In this document: in pieces, positions 13,099-24,279 of the stretch
Layout: each line of letters opens with the position of its first letter
Position numbering within the stretch: position 1 is the stretch's first letter
Notes under the pieces: generated by a model
What the model saw: the letters and a program-made list of their open reading frames with translations, nothing else
The model's database searches: none
Told to the model about the DNA's origin: nothing
Translations under genes and position numbers: made by a program
Assembly: GCA_029204045.2 (NCBI GenBank)
Contig: CM055074.1
Location: 16,605,164-16,669,163, forward strand
DNA from: Tillandsia leiboldiana
Lineage: Eukaryota > Streptophyta > Magnoliopsida > Poales > Bromeliaceae
Reading direction: 5' to 3'
Length of the DNA: 64,000 nt

Positions 13099-13296
13099 AC
13101 ATAGCTACACCTGACCATAATCCTCGATCATAATAACTCCTCAGAGTACAAATCCGCACATAGCTACGAAATCCTGTCCCAAAGCATAAACCAACCACAT
13201 GAAAGGCTATGTGCTAACATGGCATGTTACATAATCTCATAGGGTAACATTATCCTAGGTAAGCTTACACTAATCATCACATAGATGTCCAAGTCA
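13099..13296. repeat. Duplicated G1 LTR flank with empty N site
   Basis: 13099-13108 equals 9087-9096, then 13109-13296 equals 9038-9225. The latter ends in a single AGTCA and runs straight into the sequence that follows N in the left LTR. The uninterrupted (pre-N) site is therefore present here after a truncated N, which points to joining of an N-bearing LTR to an N-free LTR. Confidence 0.8.
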
Positions 13297-15438
13297 TGCA
13301 AGTCCTCAGTATACCTCATAAATACTATTCTTGCAATCATTTATACAAATATCATTATCAAGCTTACCTACCTTACAAACATAAACCATGTACCCTAAAC
13401 ATGCATGCATCAGTCATAGAGGGGTGACATCCCCACTAGTGTACTTATATTCGCCATAACATAATCATTGCCTTATACAGTTACTGATATTAAGCTTACC
13501 CACCTAAAGCGCTTAAACCAAGGCAAACCTGAAGTCGGTGAAGAGTGTAGACGCTCACGGTCCAAAATCTGCCAAAATTGCACACTCGGTACATGTCGCG
13601 CAAGCCGTGGCTCCAAACAACTGAAAACGCCCAGTATCCACTATGTCCAATATTCTTCAGTTCCAACAGGTCCAGCAACACTTGCAAACACCCCTGGGTA
13701 CAACAATAAGGTCCCACATTACACTTTTATTCCAAAAATAATCCACATATACAACATCAGATAACAGCCCCGAAGACGTGCAGTTTTCACCTGCAGAAAG
13801 TGCCCAGAAAAATCCAACAAAATTACTATCGCATTCCTCGCGTCGATACCTTCGAAACGAGTACCTGCACGTCAAATTCCGAGCCCCGTAGGCCGAGTTA
13901 CAAATTCCACAACACAGGGCGCCCACAAACATACAACCACACATCTGTATTTCCATGCACAGACAAAGGGCGAGAAATATACCTTCAGGAAAAACTCAGA
14001 AAAATCAAATAAAAATAGTGTGACAATCCTCGCGTCGAGTAGATGAAAAAAGTGTATAAGCACGTCGCCATCCGATGCCCGGTTACGGAGATAAAAATCC
14101 GGCAAGGTGTCTCTATCCAGAAAATCCATCAGAAAACCGTGTCACAGTAAACATGGAAGAACTCCTCGAGAAGCGCAAAATGGGGGAAAGCTGAAAATAC
14201 CAAGATCGTAGATCTGTCCGTCGCGGATCCAGCGGCGAAGAAATCGCTCGAAAAGGTGGTCGGAGTAGGCCGGGGGAGCTCGCGCACCGAAACGCGACGA
14301 AGGGGAACCCAAATGGATGAGCGTCGCGCCGTGCCGTAAAAATTGAAACCTCGATAAGCGTGCCACCAAAAATCCTAGAAATCCTCCAGAGGGTGCGCAA
14401 CACGAAGGGGAGCAACTTTGATGAAGGGCTCAGGGAGTGGGGAAGCTCGGAACTGCTGAAAAAGGGGGAAGAAAGAAGCTCGGGTCGCTTTTATAGGCTC
14501 CAGGAAACAAATCACAAAATACCGAATGTATCCTAATTTCTGGGCGCAGGGAATTTTCGGGCGCGCACTGTAGCAGCCCGAAAGTTCCCTGGGCGCGCAC
14601 TGTAGCAGCCCGGAAGTTCCCTGGGCCTCCACGTCGCCCGCCAAACAGGCGACAGCAATTCCCGCCGCTCACAACGCGACACATGGCGCCCCCCAGACGC
14701 CGACACGTGGCCGCCCACGCGCGGGAACAGCCCGTCAACGCACCCACGTGCGCTCTGCGCCCGCCGCCTGCGCCTCTGCATGCACGCTTACCGAGGCGCT
14801 CCCCAGCCAGATCCGTGGACCGAGCATGCTGCACCGCACCAACCACACGCCGCCACGTGTCACCCTCCGGTCCACCGTACACCGCGCCTTTTCCCGTGGA
14901 CCGCGCCCCCTGCGCCGGCCAACCGGGATCCGCCACGTGGCCCGCGACCGGTGCACGCCTCCGCGGTGGACCGCGCACCTGCCCGCGCCTGCCCGCGCCA
15001 CGCTCCGCCGCTACCGCCGCTGCCCGCCGCCGCCGCCGCTGCCCGCCGCCGCCGGAACAGTACCAAGATGCCTCGAAAATTGCGCGCGTCATCCGGGCTC
15101 CGAAAAATACAAGTGAATAGTCCATTTTCATCGTTTTCGCGCGCTGAATCCAAATCCGAAGTCCGATTTGCCAAATTCCAACTCTAAAAATTGCCGAAGG
15201 CATCCGGGACGGTGTTCTTTTGTCCAAACTTCGCGCTGAGCCCAATTTTAATATCCATTGCGCGCAAAACCACTTCTAAGCATTCGACGGGGCCATTTGA
15301 TCACCCACGTGATCCATTTAAGCCCGAAGTCCCCCACTGGTGTCCAAATGGTGCACAAACCCCGCCGACGCGCCGCATAGGCCTCCAGAAGCTGTAGATG
15401 CAACAGTGCTCCATCAATAGGAATTTCGGGTGTTCACA
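13297..15438 (-). repeat. G1 5' LTR, U3/promoter part
   Basis: Copy of 1626-3765 with a few percent substitutions at most by eye. It carries the minus-strand TATAAAAG at 14495-14488 and the same CACGTG boxes. A long minus-strand frame (15245-14430) crosses its GC-rich part but has no protein similarity I recognise. Confidence 0.8.
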
Positions 15439-16871
15439 TTGAGAGTACTCCGACTATGGTGCGAGATATTTGGGGATCTTGAGTCCTTCCGTTCTGAGAG
15501 TGAGCGTGGATTTTGACTATAGCCTGCATGTGACAATGTTCGATACTCTATGTCGCGCCGTTTTCCTCAGTTGGGGTCGCGCCCCCTGAGATGCCGCAGT
15601 GGATGCGATGTTTGGCCTGTTGAGGCAGCTGTTCGCAGTGGATGCGATGTTAGGCATGTTTGGCCTGTTGAGACAGTTTCTCGCAGTGGATGCGATGTTT
15701 GGCCTGTTGAGGCAGTTTCTCGCAGTGGATGCGATGTTAGGCCTGTTTGGCCTGTTGAGACAGTTTCTCGCGGTGGATGCGATGTTTGGCCTGTTGAGGC
15801 AGTTTCTCGTAGTGGATGCGATGTTAGGCCTGTTTGGCCTGTTGAGACAGTTTCTCGCGGTGGATGCGATGTTTGGCCTGTTGAGGCAGTTTCTCGCAGT
15901 GGATGCGATGTTTGGCCTGTTTGGCCTATTGAGACAGTTTCTCGCAGTGGATGCGATGTTTGGCCTGTTGAGGCAGTTTTCCGCAGTGGATGCGATGATA
16001 GGCCTGTTGAGGCAGTTTTGCGCGAGGGGTGAGTTAGTCCGTGTGGGACGCCCTACGTAAGTCCGGTCTTCGGATGTAACGGCAGTAGGTAGGCGCAGGC
16101 TTGACTGGCCCGAGGAGGCAGTCATTTCGATTGGGTCGATTCAGCACCTTGGGTGCGAGTAGTTACATATATTTTCATCTGTACCTCCCATTGACCATTT
16201 TAGATAGAGGCATGGTAGCTGTAGAGTATCTCCAGCCTTTCTAGTTTAGTTTTTACTGCATGGTTATTTATTGCCTTTAGTAGTCTTGGTGGGCAGATCG
16301 CCGGGTCTGGCGGTGGTACCCACTGAGAACTCCCTTTTTGGTGTAGTTCTCACACCCATTGGGGGTTTTCCCCCCTCCTTTTTCTTTTCTCTCCTTTATT
16401 TTGCAGAGTCTTAGCGGGTGTTGCTGATTCTGCGGTTGTCGTTTCGAGGCGAGGGAGTCGCGAGCTAGATCCCTACCCATCGTTGGAGAGTAGCGGTACC
16501 CTTCAGAGGAGATCGTCAGTAGATTAGTTATTTTATTTCCTCCTTTGAGAGACTGATGTAGTGAGGATATGATATGTATTGAGAGACTGTACACTGGTGT
16601 ATTTATTGGAGATACCTCCCTGTTCACTTTTGGACCATTTGTATCTGAGGACTTGTATGATTTTCTTTTTGGGAGTTGGACATTATTATATTATTTTCCA
16701 GTTGTACAGTGGTTGATTTTAGGTTTACAGCAGATTTTTTATTTATAGCTCTGATATCTGTATAGTGTAGTTGATCTTTTGCAGGTTGGACGCTTCGCCC
16801 GTGGGGGGTTTTGCATAGGCGGCGGATCTGTTGGCGAGCCCGGGTCGCAGTTTCGACCCCGGGGCGTGACA
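15439..16871 (+). repeat. Plus-strand Tekay-like LTR tail H
   Basis: Ends in GGGGCGTGACA at 16871 with the usual CGAGCCCGGGTCGCAGTTTC context. It matches the reverse complement of G1's R/U5, for example the pair of blocks ending in AGTTCTCACACCC. G1 is inserted in it, so its 5' part lies left of the window. No primer site follows, only GTCGC (16872-16876), so it is a 3' LTR end or solo LTR. Confidence 0.65.
15595..16021. repeat. Alternating 39/48-bp tandem repeat (87-bp higher-order unit)
   Basis: Ten units start CGCAGTGGATGCGATG. Short units are 39 bp and long units 48 bp because GGCCTGTTT is added. They alternate, giving an 87-bp dimer repeated about four times, then two short units. Since 39, 48 and 87 are multiples of three, several frames stay open on both strands without meaning a gene. 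Confidence 0.85.
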
Positions 16872-17842
16872 GTCGCGGTCTCCAAAAATCTCCAAATCCT
16901 TCGAAGAAGTAGAGCACAGGTGGAAGAAGCCTCTATCAAAAGCCCCTCTCGAAAAGCCCTAAAAAAGAGTGAGAAAAGAGAGGGGAAAACTATTTATAGC
17001 CTCAAAAGGGGAGGGGGGAAGGCACTTCGGGGTGCATTTTCGGGCGCCCGAAACTTTCGGGCGCCAAACAGCAGCCCCGCACACCGCATCCGCGTAGCGC
17101 CCAGATTGTCCTGAGCGCGACGCGTGTCCCGAACACGGGACAGCGGGGCCCGGCCAACCGGGCACTGCCGCGTGGCTCGACAGAGGGGTGAGGCGGGGGT
17201 GGCGGCATCGAATGGCGGGGCGCCACGTAGCGCCCCCCGCATGGGTGCCATGCTGCCTGCGCCTGCCCCCGCCTAGCCCCGACCTGCCCCCGACCTGCCC
17301 CACCAATGACGAGTCGACACGCGTCCCTCGCCGGTGCTCGCTGCGCCCAGCACGCGCCTGGTCCATGGACCGCGCTTCCGCAGTGCCGCGTGGACCGAGC
17401 CGCGTGAGCCGGCCAGTCCCGAGCCGCCACGTGGCTTCGCCTTGGTCCACGGCTCCCAGTACGTGCTCCCGTGGACCGCACGTGCGTGAGCCGGCCAACC
17501 AGAAGCCGCCACATGTCCCCCCCGGTCCACAGCTCCCCCCAATGCACCGAAACGCGCGATAAACTTCCCGGTGTCTGTTTTTAGGCATCCGGACTCAGAA
17601 AAATACAAGTAAATAGCCGTTTTTCAACATTTTTCCGTGCTGAATCCAAATCCGGCCTCGGATTAGCCTGAAACCCTTTCTAAAATAAGGCAAAAGCAGC
17701 AGAAAGATAGGCTTGATCTAGAAACCTCACTGAGTCCGTCCAACGCGTCCACTTGACTCGTTGCGGGTCCGACACACCAATAATAGGTGTTCCACAACAT
17801 GGATCACGAGGAAAAACTGCACGGGGAAACTGGGCCACTACA
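16872..17842 (-). repeat. Minus-strand Tekay-like LTR fragment I
   Basis: GC-rich sequence with CACGTGGC boxes and, on the minus strand, TATAAATAG at 16998-16990. This is the same layout as G1 U3. Its presumed LTR start (TGTAGTGGCCCAG on the minus strand) is at 17842, next to the gag leader of J. LTR H interrupts its other side. Long frames across it are compositional. Confidence 0.5.
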
Positions 17843-19818
17843 ATGAGAGCGTGGGTTTGGTTGTGTTTTACTTCTGGTATAGAATGGGTATTGTAGTTGT
17901 GTCGTTAATGCTCGTTTATTGTTGAATTTTGTGTGTGCAGATTATGGTTTGAACTAGATCTTTTACGAAAGGCGGAGAGGAGAATGGGGGCGAGGCCGAC
18001 CACTACCGAGTCCTCGATGGTTGTTGAGAATCAGTTGCTCAAGCAGCAGGTTCAAGACATGGTGGGCCAGCTGGCGGTGCTTACGAACCTGGTGCAGCCA
18101 ATAGCACAGCTGATGACTACGCTAGTAAATGCATCCCAGTCCCCTTCCACTATGCCGGCTGTTCTCATCGTCATTAGTTTATCGGTGACGGTTGGTGTTG
18201 ATGTTGCTGCGACGCCTCTTTAGGTTACTGCAGCGAAAGTTGTGTAGGGATAGGTGACAGCACCCTCGAATGTTCCTTCGCTAGTGGTTCCTGGACCTAT
18301 GCCAGGGGATACTAACGTGGACCCTGTGAGGATGACTGTGGTAGCACCCTCCCCCACCCTTTCCACCATTTTGTTAGGTGGAGATGCTACATTAAGTGCA
18401 AAGCGGGCTCAGGTGAGGGCAGGTTTGGCAGAATTTTTGGTAGTACAATCCGCCAGTGTTTGAGAGGGACGCGACCGATCCTTTGGTTGTAGGAAAGTGG
18501 GTATATACCCTAGAGTAACACTTTGGAGGCTTATTATTGGAGAAGTGCGAGCGGATTCCTCTAGCAGTCCTTTTTTTTTAGAGGGGACCGCCCGCATTTG
18601 GTGGAAGACAGTGCCCCAGGCCATTCCTTTGGCAGTGATTCCTGGACCTATGCAAGGGGCTACTAGCATGGACCCTTAGGGTGAAACTGTGGTGACACCA
18701 CCTCACTCCCATTTCTACCACTCTTGCGGGTGGCAAAATGACAGGCTCTTGTAGGGTATGGCATTGGCCGCGGGTATACCGTGGCGGGTGTTGTCGAGGT
18801 AGCTCCTTGTTGGGATTTACTTAATAGGTCCTTTGGTGTTTGGTTTACAACAGATAGTCAGAAGGATTACATAACTTGGGCAAGATATAGGAGAGAATGA
18901 GAAATCCCCTTACGGTTGTTGCCTATAGTTTTGGCTATTGCTGTGGTTACTATGATGGCATTGAAAAATCTTTGTAGTTGAATTTTGGGGTGCTCCTTGG
19001 GGTTAGAAGGTGATCACCGGGTATTAGGGCCTTGTTCGATTAAGTTCGTTAATCGGTTGAAGAGACAGTGTCCTGTTTCGCACTAGTGTGCGTAGGTGGT
19101 GACTCAATGTCGCAGGTTTGGAGTCTGATGCTGTGTTGAGCCGATTGGACTCCTTGAGGGTTGGCTCTGGATTGGGTCTTTTGTATCCTGTGCAAGGCAA
19201 CCAATTATAGGCTATCTTGTAGGTAGGTTAGCGCGTGATCTTTCGCATGCACACGGTGAACCTAGGTGATTCCTCGGCATTTTTGCACTGCAGGTTTATC
19301 ATCAATGCAACCAATGCTTGTCCTTTTCTGACCTAGTTGCAAATGAGCCTTGCTGTATGCCTTGTACAACTGGAGGGTTTGGTAGGTGGTACGAACTCCG
19401 TTGTTAAACTGGGCTATGTCTGGTTATAGGTGCATAGTGTTGCGGCACGCAAAAGCGTATGTGGTTTGGACTTGTCTAACCTCGAGAAAATATGGAGTGT
19501 TGAGTACTTATGAACTCTTGTGGGCTCAATCACCAAATTGGTCTTTTGGTGACAAACACGCTAGGGTCTCTTTGAGGCAAGTACGAAGTGTAACTCGGAG
19601 ACATCGATCGCTAGTTCCATATGGACGGGAGCAACAGAGTCTCGTAGAGATAGATGTTGGTCTTCACGGGTAGTTATGCGATGAGTAGTCCTTATTACTT
19701 GGAGACCGATGTGCGAGGTATTCTTTTTGGGGTACATTATGAGGTGTTCATAGATCATCAGAATATCTAGTATATGTTTTCTTAGAAGGAGCTAAATCTT
19801 CGGCAAGGACGTTGGTTA
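17843..19818 (+). pseudogene. Old Ty3/gypsy element J, gag-pol 5' part
   Basis: Plus-strand coding remnants. A gag-like start is near 17984 (MGARPTTTESSMVVENQ, with a leucine/glutamine-rich helix after it), a gag capsid-like piece is near 18470 (DPLVVGKWVYTLE), and an RNase H piece is near 19735-19810 (FIDHQNI, then KEL-LRQGRW). Stops and frame changes are throughout. It is cut at 19818 by element A; RNase H resumes at 42924 after the duplicated GGTTA. Family position is Ty3/gypsy by RNase H order. Confidence 0.6.
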
Positions 19819-20067
19819 TGTTACGGCTTTTTGTGTTGGCATATTTCGTGAGTTGAGTCGGAGTCTTAAAGGGATCAAATTGTCAAATCAGCTTTCGAAG
19901 ACTCATTGAAGATTCAACATGAGCTCAAGATAACACTCAGGTATGGTTAATTAAACCATGGTGATTTAAGTTCATTTATAATCATTGGAATCTGGAAATG
20001 ATTGAAACCTGGTTTAGACTTGGTTTTAGGAACTTGGTTTTAACTTACAACCTATTTTAAGTTTGGA

Positions 20068-20281
20068 TTCCGGTACTAGGTTTGTTTTGGATAAACCTTA
20101 TCTTGGAAAAATCAGTTTTTACATTGAGTACCGGAACCACACTTTGAGTTCCTCAAACCCGACACAGAATTTTCTGTAATTTGCATTGCGTACCGGAACA
20201 CAGACTTGCGTACCGGAACACAATAGAAAAATCTGTGTTTTGCATCATTGCGTACCGGAACACGTTATTTGGTACCAGTAC
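20068..20281. promoter_or_regulatory. GTACCGGAAC palindrome array in A U3
   Basis: CCGG-centred sites at 20068 (TTCCGGTAC), 20128, 20190, 20210, 20252 (all GTACCGGAAC) and 20272 (GTACCAGTAC, which is the perfect palindrome GTACCGGTAC in the 3' LTR). They lie just upstream of the TATA box. Palindromes in this LTR region are known for Sireviruses of other plants. Confidence 0.75.
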
Positions 20282-20336
20282 ACAATGCCTTCTCGGGATA
20301 AGATTACTAAACCGACTTTTATCTTTTTCCAAGGGT

Positions 20337-20344
20337 TATAAATA
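20337..20344 (+). promoter_or_regulatory. TATA box of Sirevirus A LTR
   Basis: TATAAATA followed by GATACTTAGGG. The copy in the 3' LTR is at 42265-42272. Confidence 0.7.
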
Positions 20345-20582
20345 GATACTTAGGGTTTCTCGATACTTACCGATCAATTCAGAAACACTCAAGAGTAACC
20401 CTAGAGGCTGGTTTTTATCGTTCTTCTCTTTAGCCTCTTTTAGGTCAATTCGACGGTTCTTCCAAGATCTATCTTTTGTCGAATTGATCTAGTCTTTGCT
20501 TAGAGATTCCTTCTACGGTTCCTCAATGATAATCTAAGCAAAGGATCACCATCGAAGCCAATATTCTTATCGGCTGAGTTTG

Positions 20583-20685
20583 CGTTGTGGATTCGACGTA
20601 GCATCGTGGATTCGGTGTGTTGAAGGCGTTTCGTGGATTCGAAACGTGTGCTCGTGGATTCGAGTGGCGTTCGTGGATCCGAACG
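20583..20685 (+). other. TGGATT-loop hairpin array in A LTR
   Basis: Five stem-loops share the loop TGGATT (TGGATC in the last) and a closing G-C pair, but have different stems: CGTTG/CGACG (20583), CATCG/CGGTG (20602), CGTTTCG/CGAAACG (20627), CTCG/CGAG (20651), CGTTCG/CGAACG (20668). They start about 245 bases after the TATA box, so they would be in the RNA leader. Confidence 0.75.
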
Positions 20686-20997
20686 TGTGCAGTGGACGTG
20701 CAATCGGTGGAGCGCAAGGTCCGAAGAAGTTGAAGGAGGGGTTGAGTCCGTGGAGTCGGTAATCACCTTGTTATTCTTCTATTCTTAGTGGATTGTTATT
20801 GCGTGTTGGTCCCGTGGTTTTTCTCCTGGATTGGAGTTTCCACGTATATCTCGGTGTGCTGATTTTATTTTCCGCATTGGTTTTTATTTTGCACTGAGAT
20901 TTGTTTTTAAGTATTACACCTATTCACCCCCCCCTCTAGTTGTTTGATAGTACCTATTTAGATCCGTGTGGATCCTACATATATAAAAACCTACAAG

Positions 20998-21009
20998 TGG
21001 TATCAGAGC
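20998..21009 (+). other. Primer binding site of A
   Basis: TGGTATCAGAGC, complementary to the 3' end of initiator tRNA-Met, two bases after the LTR. Confidence 0.9.
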
Positions 21010-21029
21010 GGGTTTTAGGTTTATGTATC

Positions 21030-22985
21030 ATGTCGGGTGAAAGTGGTAATATTTATAGACCTCATCTTTTTTATGGGACTAATTATGCGTATTGGAAAGT
21101 GCGGATGAGAGCTTTTCTCATCTCAATTGATGAGCGGATATGGTAAACCGTGGAATACGGTTGGGTACATCCTGTTGAGGAAGTAGAAAATTCTACTACC
21201 CCAAAACCTCGCTCTAGATGGTCCAAAGAGGAAATCGAAAAATCTTCTTGCAATGGGAAAGGTATGAACGCTCTATTTAATTATCTTTCCTCGACTGAGT
21301 TCACACGAATTTCCGCGTGTGAAACCGCGAAGGAAATTTGGGATATTCTCAAAATTACACATGAGGGTACTAATCTAGTAAAAATTCAAAAGCTCCAGAT
21401 GCTTACAAGTCAATTTGACTCTATTCATATGGAAGAGCATGAATTGTTTACAGATTATTACACTAGACTTCAAGATGTAATCAACACTTGTGCTAATTTA
21501 GGAGAAAAGATCCCGGAGTCGAAAGTTGTAAGAAAGATACTCCGGACTCTTCCGGAACGGTTTAGGGCAAAGGTTACCTCCATTGAAACCGTTAGTCATC
21601 CGGATGAGATGAGAGTAGAGGAATTAGTAGGTGCTTTACAAACTTATGAGATGACTTTTTCTACTAATCAAGTTTCTTCCAAGTCTTTTTCTAAGTTTAC
21701 AGGTGTTGCATTCAAATCTACAAAGGAAGAAGATGGTGAATCAAGTTCCGACAATGAAATCACTTTTGCCGATTTTGAAGAACAATTGGCGCGGATCATA
21801 AAGAAATTTCGTCGAAAGTTTTGGAAGAATCGAACCGATGGATCTTCATCCTCGAAACCATCTAAAGGATCATCGGGTTCTAAATCCTCTAACCTCAAAA
21901 GCTCTGCAAAACCTTCTAAGGAAAAAGATGAATTCGAAGGGGAAATCCAATGTTATAGATGCAAAGGCTACGGCCATATTTCAACGGATTGTCCTTCTCC
22001 GAAATCATATAAAAAGAAGGCTTTGCAAGCGAAAACTTGGGATGATTCTACTTCTAATGAATCGACCTCAAGTAAAGAGGAAAAAGTCGTTGCCTTTCAT
22101 GCCTCTCAAATTCCCTCTTCTAATGTTTGCTTATCATCTTTAATCACTGACTCTATTCCTTTGATTTTGCATGAAACATCAACATATGATGGAGAGTCAT
22201 CAAGTGAGGGGGAGTCGGATGAAGAAGAACTCGTTGAGGCATATCAACAACTTCTTACGGAATCAAAGAAGATGGCCAAGCATATTAAGAAGTTGAGGAA
22301 GCAACGACTTGAGATTCAAGACGAGAATCATGCTTTAAAGATCAAACTTCATGATCTCGAGGAGGAACGAGAGCTTTTATTGGATAATAATAAAATCCTC
22401 CAAGAAAAGATAAATCAATCGGAAACGATCGTTAATTCCCATATTAACAAGATTGATTTTCTAGAAAAATAGTTTGAGGAAATTCATGTCACCAACCAAG
22501 CTTTGACCAAGCAAGTTCATCAACTTAAATCCGACATACAAAGGCTTTCAACCGGTTCCAAGAAATTTGATTGTATGTCCGGATTAGGTCAAACAAGCAA
22601 GGTTGGTTTGGGATTTAAAAAGAACCAAACTGTGAAGGCTTCAAGTTCCACAACTAAATTGAAAGGAAGAACTTGTCACCAATGTGGACATGAAGGACAC
22701 TTGATGAAGTCGTGCCCGAAAAAGAGAAAGAGGAATTCTTCGGCAACTTCATCTACGGAGCGAACTCAACGGAATCAAAAGACTCATCAAGTCAAAGGAG
22801 TTCACTCAATCCACCAAAGGTCCGAGCCACAACATCAATCATACAAGTGGATCATTGCGAGGCAAAGACCTAAGGTGGATCAACAGTCAAAGCTATCAAC
22901 TCCTGGTCACAATGAATCAAGACAACCCAAAATCCGACTATTTTGGATTCGGAAAGGTGATATCTTTCCTTGTCTTAAGTTCTAA
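21030..22985 (+). pseudogene. gag: Sirevirus A gag with two in-frame stops
   Basis: Capsid/nucleocapsid protein that would package the element RNA. ATG 21030 starts MSGESGNIYRP. The frame stays open to TAA 22983 except for stops at 21144 (TAA) and 22470 (TAG). The N-terminal part has the FYGTNYAYWKVRMRAFL signature of copia gag (as in B, residues 13-30), a lysine/serine-rich linker, then CCHC knuckles near residue 308 (CYRCKGYGHISTDC) and near 549 (CHQCGHEGHLMKSC), with a charged coiled-coil-like stretch between. It ends WIRKGDIFPCL, the same gag-pol junction motif as in B, but stops three codons later instead of entering pol. The two stops argue that it is dead. Confidence 0.85.
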
Positions 22986-23394
22986 ATAGCTTTTGACTGT
23001 ATGTAATGCTTTGATTGGTTTTCCTTTCATATTTTTCTGAATCTCTGCATTACATGTTTTCAATGCTCTTCGTTTTTATGTTTTGTTTTTGAACAAAAGG
23101 GTTTTATAGAACAAGTGCATTGAATAAAAAAAAAAGGTTTCACTTTCAATCATTCCAATTTAATTTTATATGAATTATCAACTTTACTCCATAATCATAA
23201 TTCTTGAAGATATTTCATTATAGGAGTTTTTGAAAATTATATTCATCAAATTTTAGTAATCATGTGTGATCTTTAGATGATTAATCTATCTCGGTTGTGT
23301 GAGTTCTTTGTGATAAACATGAGACAACCGATAGACTAAAATTTGGGATTTAATTCTTTCACATAAGAGATTGTATTTTCTTACAAGGATAATG

Positions 23395-23660
23395 AAATGA
23401 ATTGCAAAAGATGTGAAAAGAGTTACATCCGAAAGGAGTGTGAAAACTACCACCACATGTTGGAAAGAGCTGCCACCCCGGTCGTCCGGTTTGTGTGTGA
23501 AGCTACCACATGTTTTGGATGCTAGAAAAATATTTTTGAATTTTTTTTTTTTTAGATGAAGCATTCGGAGATTTATATTCAAAGTTCTTATTTTGATCAA
23601 TCTCCTGGTTGGTATAAAGTGGGATAGTTAAAAGATGCTCAAAGAGCCACCCTTAGGTAT
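23395..23660 (+). promoter_or_regulatory. Conserved non-coding block upstream of third ORF (A)
   Basis: Closely matches B at 32840-33070 (and its duplicate 37070-37300), including AAACTACCACCACATG, GGTCGTCCG, GCTACCACATG and GATGCTCAAAGAGCCAC, while flanking sequence has diverged. Repeated CTACCAC(C) cores are visible. Function unknown. Confidence 0.65.
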
Positions 23661-24020
23661 TTTAGTGCATATCTCAATTTAGAAGGGTAAAATTCAAAAA
23701 TGATGTCATTTGGAAATCTCTGTAAGTCATCTTTGTAAATCCGTTACATCTTGATAGACTTTGGATCTCAAGATTATTTTTGATGACTTATGTTTGACGA
23801 ATATAACATGAAAAACGGTTTATAATGTTTTATCTTTGTTTTTCATGATTTCGGAGTAAATCTTTTTAATTTTTATAATTAATTGGATTGAATGACATCT
23901 ATGTGAATTCATTGTTTTTCAAAGCACTTAAATGGATTTCTTGATGGTATACAAATCGGTATTTGAAAAGATTTCAAAATTTGGATTTGTTTCAAGAAAT
24001 TTTTGCTTTTTGGCTCTGTT

Positions 24021-24279
24021 GTACCGGTACCTGCTTTTTAGTACCGGAACCAAGATTCCGGATCAGAAAAACCAATCCGGAACCCGAACGTGAATTTTTA
24101 TGGTTTTTCACTTCAGTACCGGTACTCCATGTTTAGTACCGGAACTAAAATTGCGGATCCGGATCACCCCCTGTTTTCAATCCGGAACCCGAACGAAGGA
24201 TTTTCAGGAATTGCACTGCGTACCGGTACGCGACTTATTAGTACCGGTACTCGATCTGGATTTCTTTATATTCCGGAAC
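24021..24279. promoter_or_regulatory. Second CCGG palindrome array, upstream of third ORF (A)
   Basis: GTACCGGTAC at 24021, 24116, 24220 and 24241; GTACCGGAAC at 24041 and 24136; GATCCGGATC at 24156; further TTCCGGATC, ATCCGGAAC and TTCCGGAAC variants, two of them followed by CCGAACG. The same site type is in A's own U3. Confidence 0.8.

Larger units (their letters stand above)
1..15438 (-). mobile_element. Tekay-like Ty3/gypsy element G1 with nested LTRs
   Basis: Read on the minus strand, this element runs 5' LTR (7293-15438), primer site (7272-7284), decayed gag-pol (7271-3781), purine tract (3766-3777) and 3' LTR (3765 to beyond the window start). The LTR begins TGTGAAGACCCG and ends GGGGCGTGACA. 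Chromodomain, reverse transcriptase and gag remnants follow Ty3/gypsy order, and the LTRs are about 4 kb without the nested LTR, which suits the Tekay/Del lineage. Both LTRs contain another LTR of the same superfamily (N). The 5 bases after the LTR are TTGAG (15439-15443); the matching copy would lie left of the window. No reading frame is intact. Confidence 0.8.
19819..20995 (+). repeat. Sirevirus A 5' LTR
   Basis: Starts TGTTACGGC and ends CCTACA. In order it has U3 with CCGG palindromes (20068-20281), a TATAAATA box at 20337, a transcribed part with TGGATT hairpins (20583-20685), a CACCTATTCACCCCCCCC tract, and the end. Confidence 0.95.

Noticed and set aside
14430..15245. 271-codon minus-strand frame in G1 U3
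   Set aside because: GC-rich promoter region; the other LTR breaks the frame; proline/arginine/alanine-rich translation without motifs.
15517..16125. 202-codon minus-strand frame with repeated LNRPNIAS-like units, and plus-strand counterparts
   Set aside because: Arises because the tandem units are 39 and 48 bp, multiples of three; several frames on both strands are open equally.
20998..21009. tRNA fragment
   Set aside because: The 12-base match to initiator tRNA-Met is a primer binding site next to an LTR; no tRNA body surrounds it. The same applies at 7272, 27324, 43768, 55385, 56971 and 62916.
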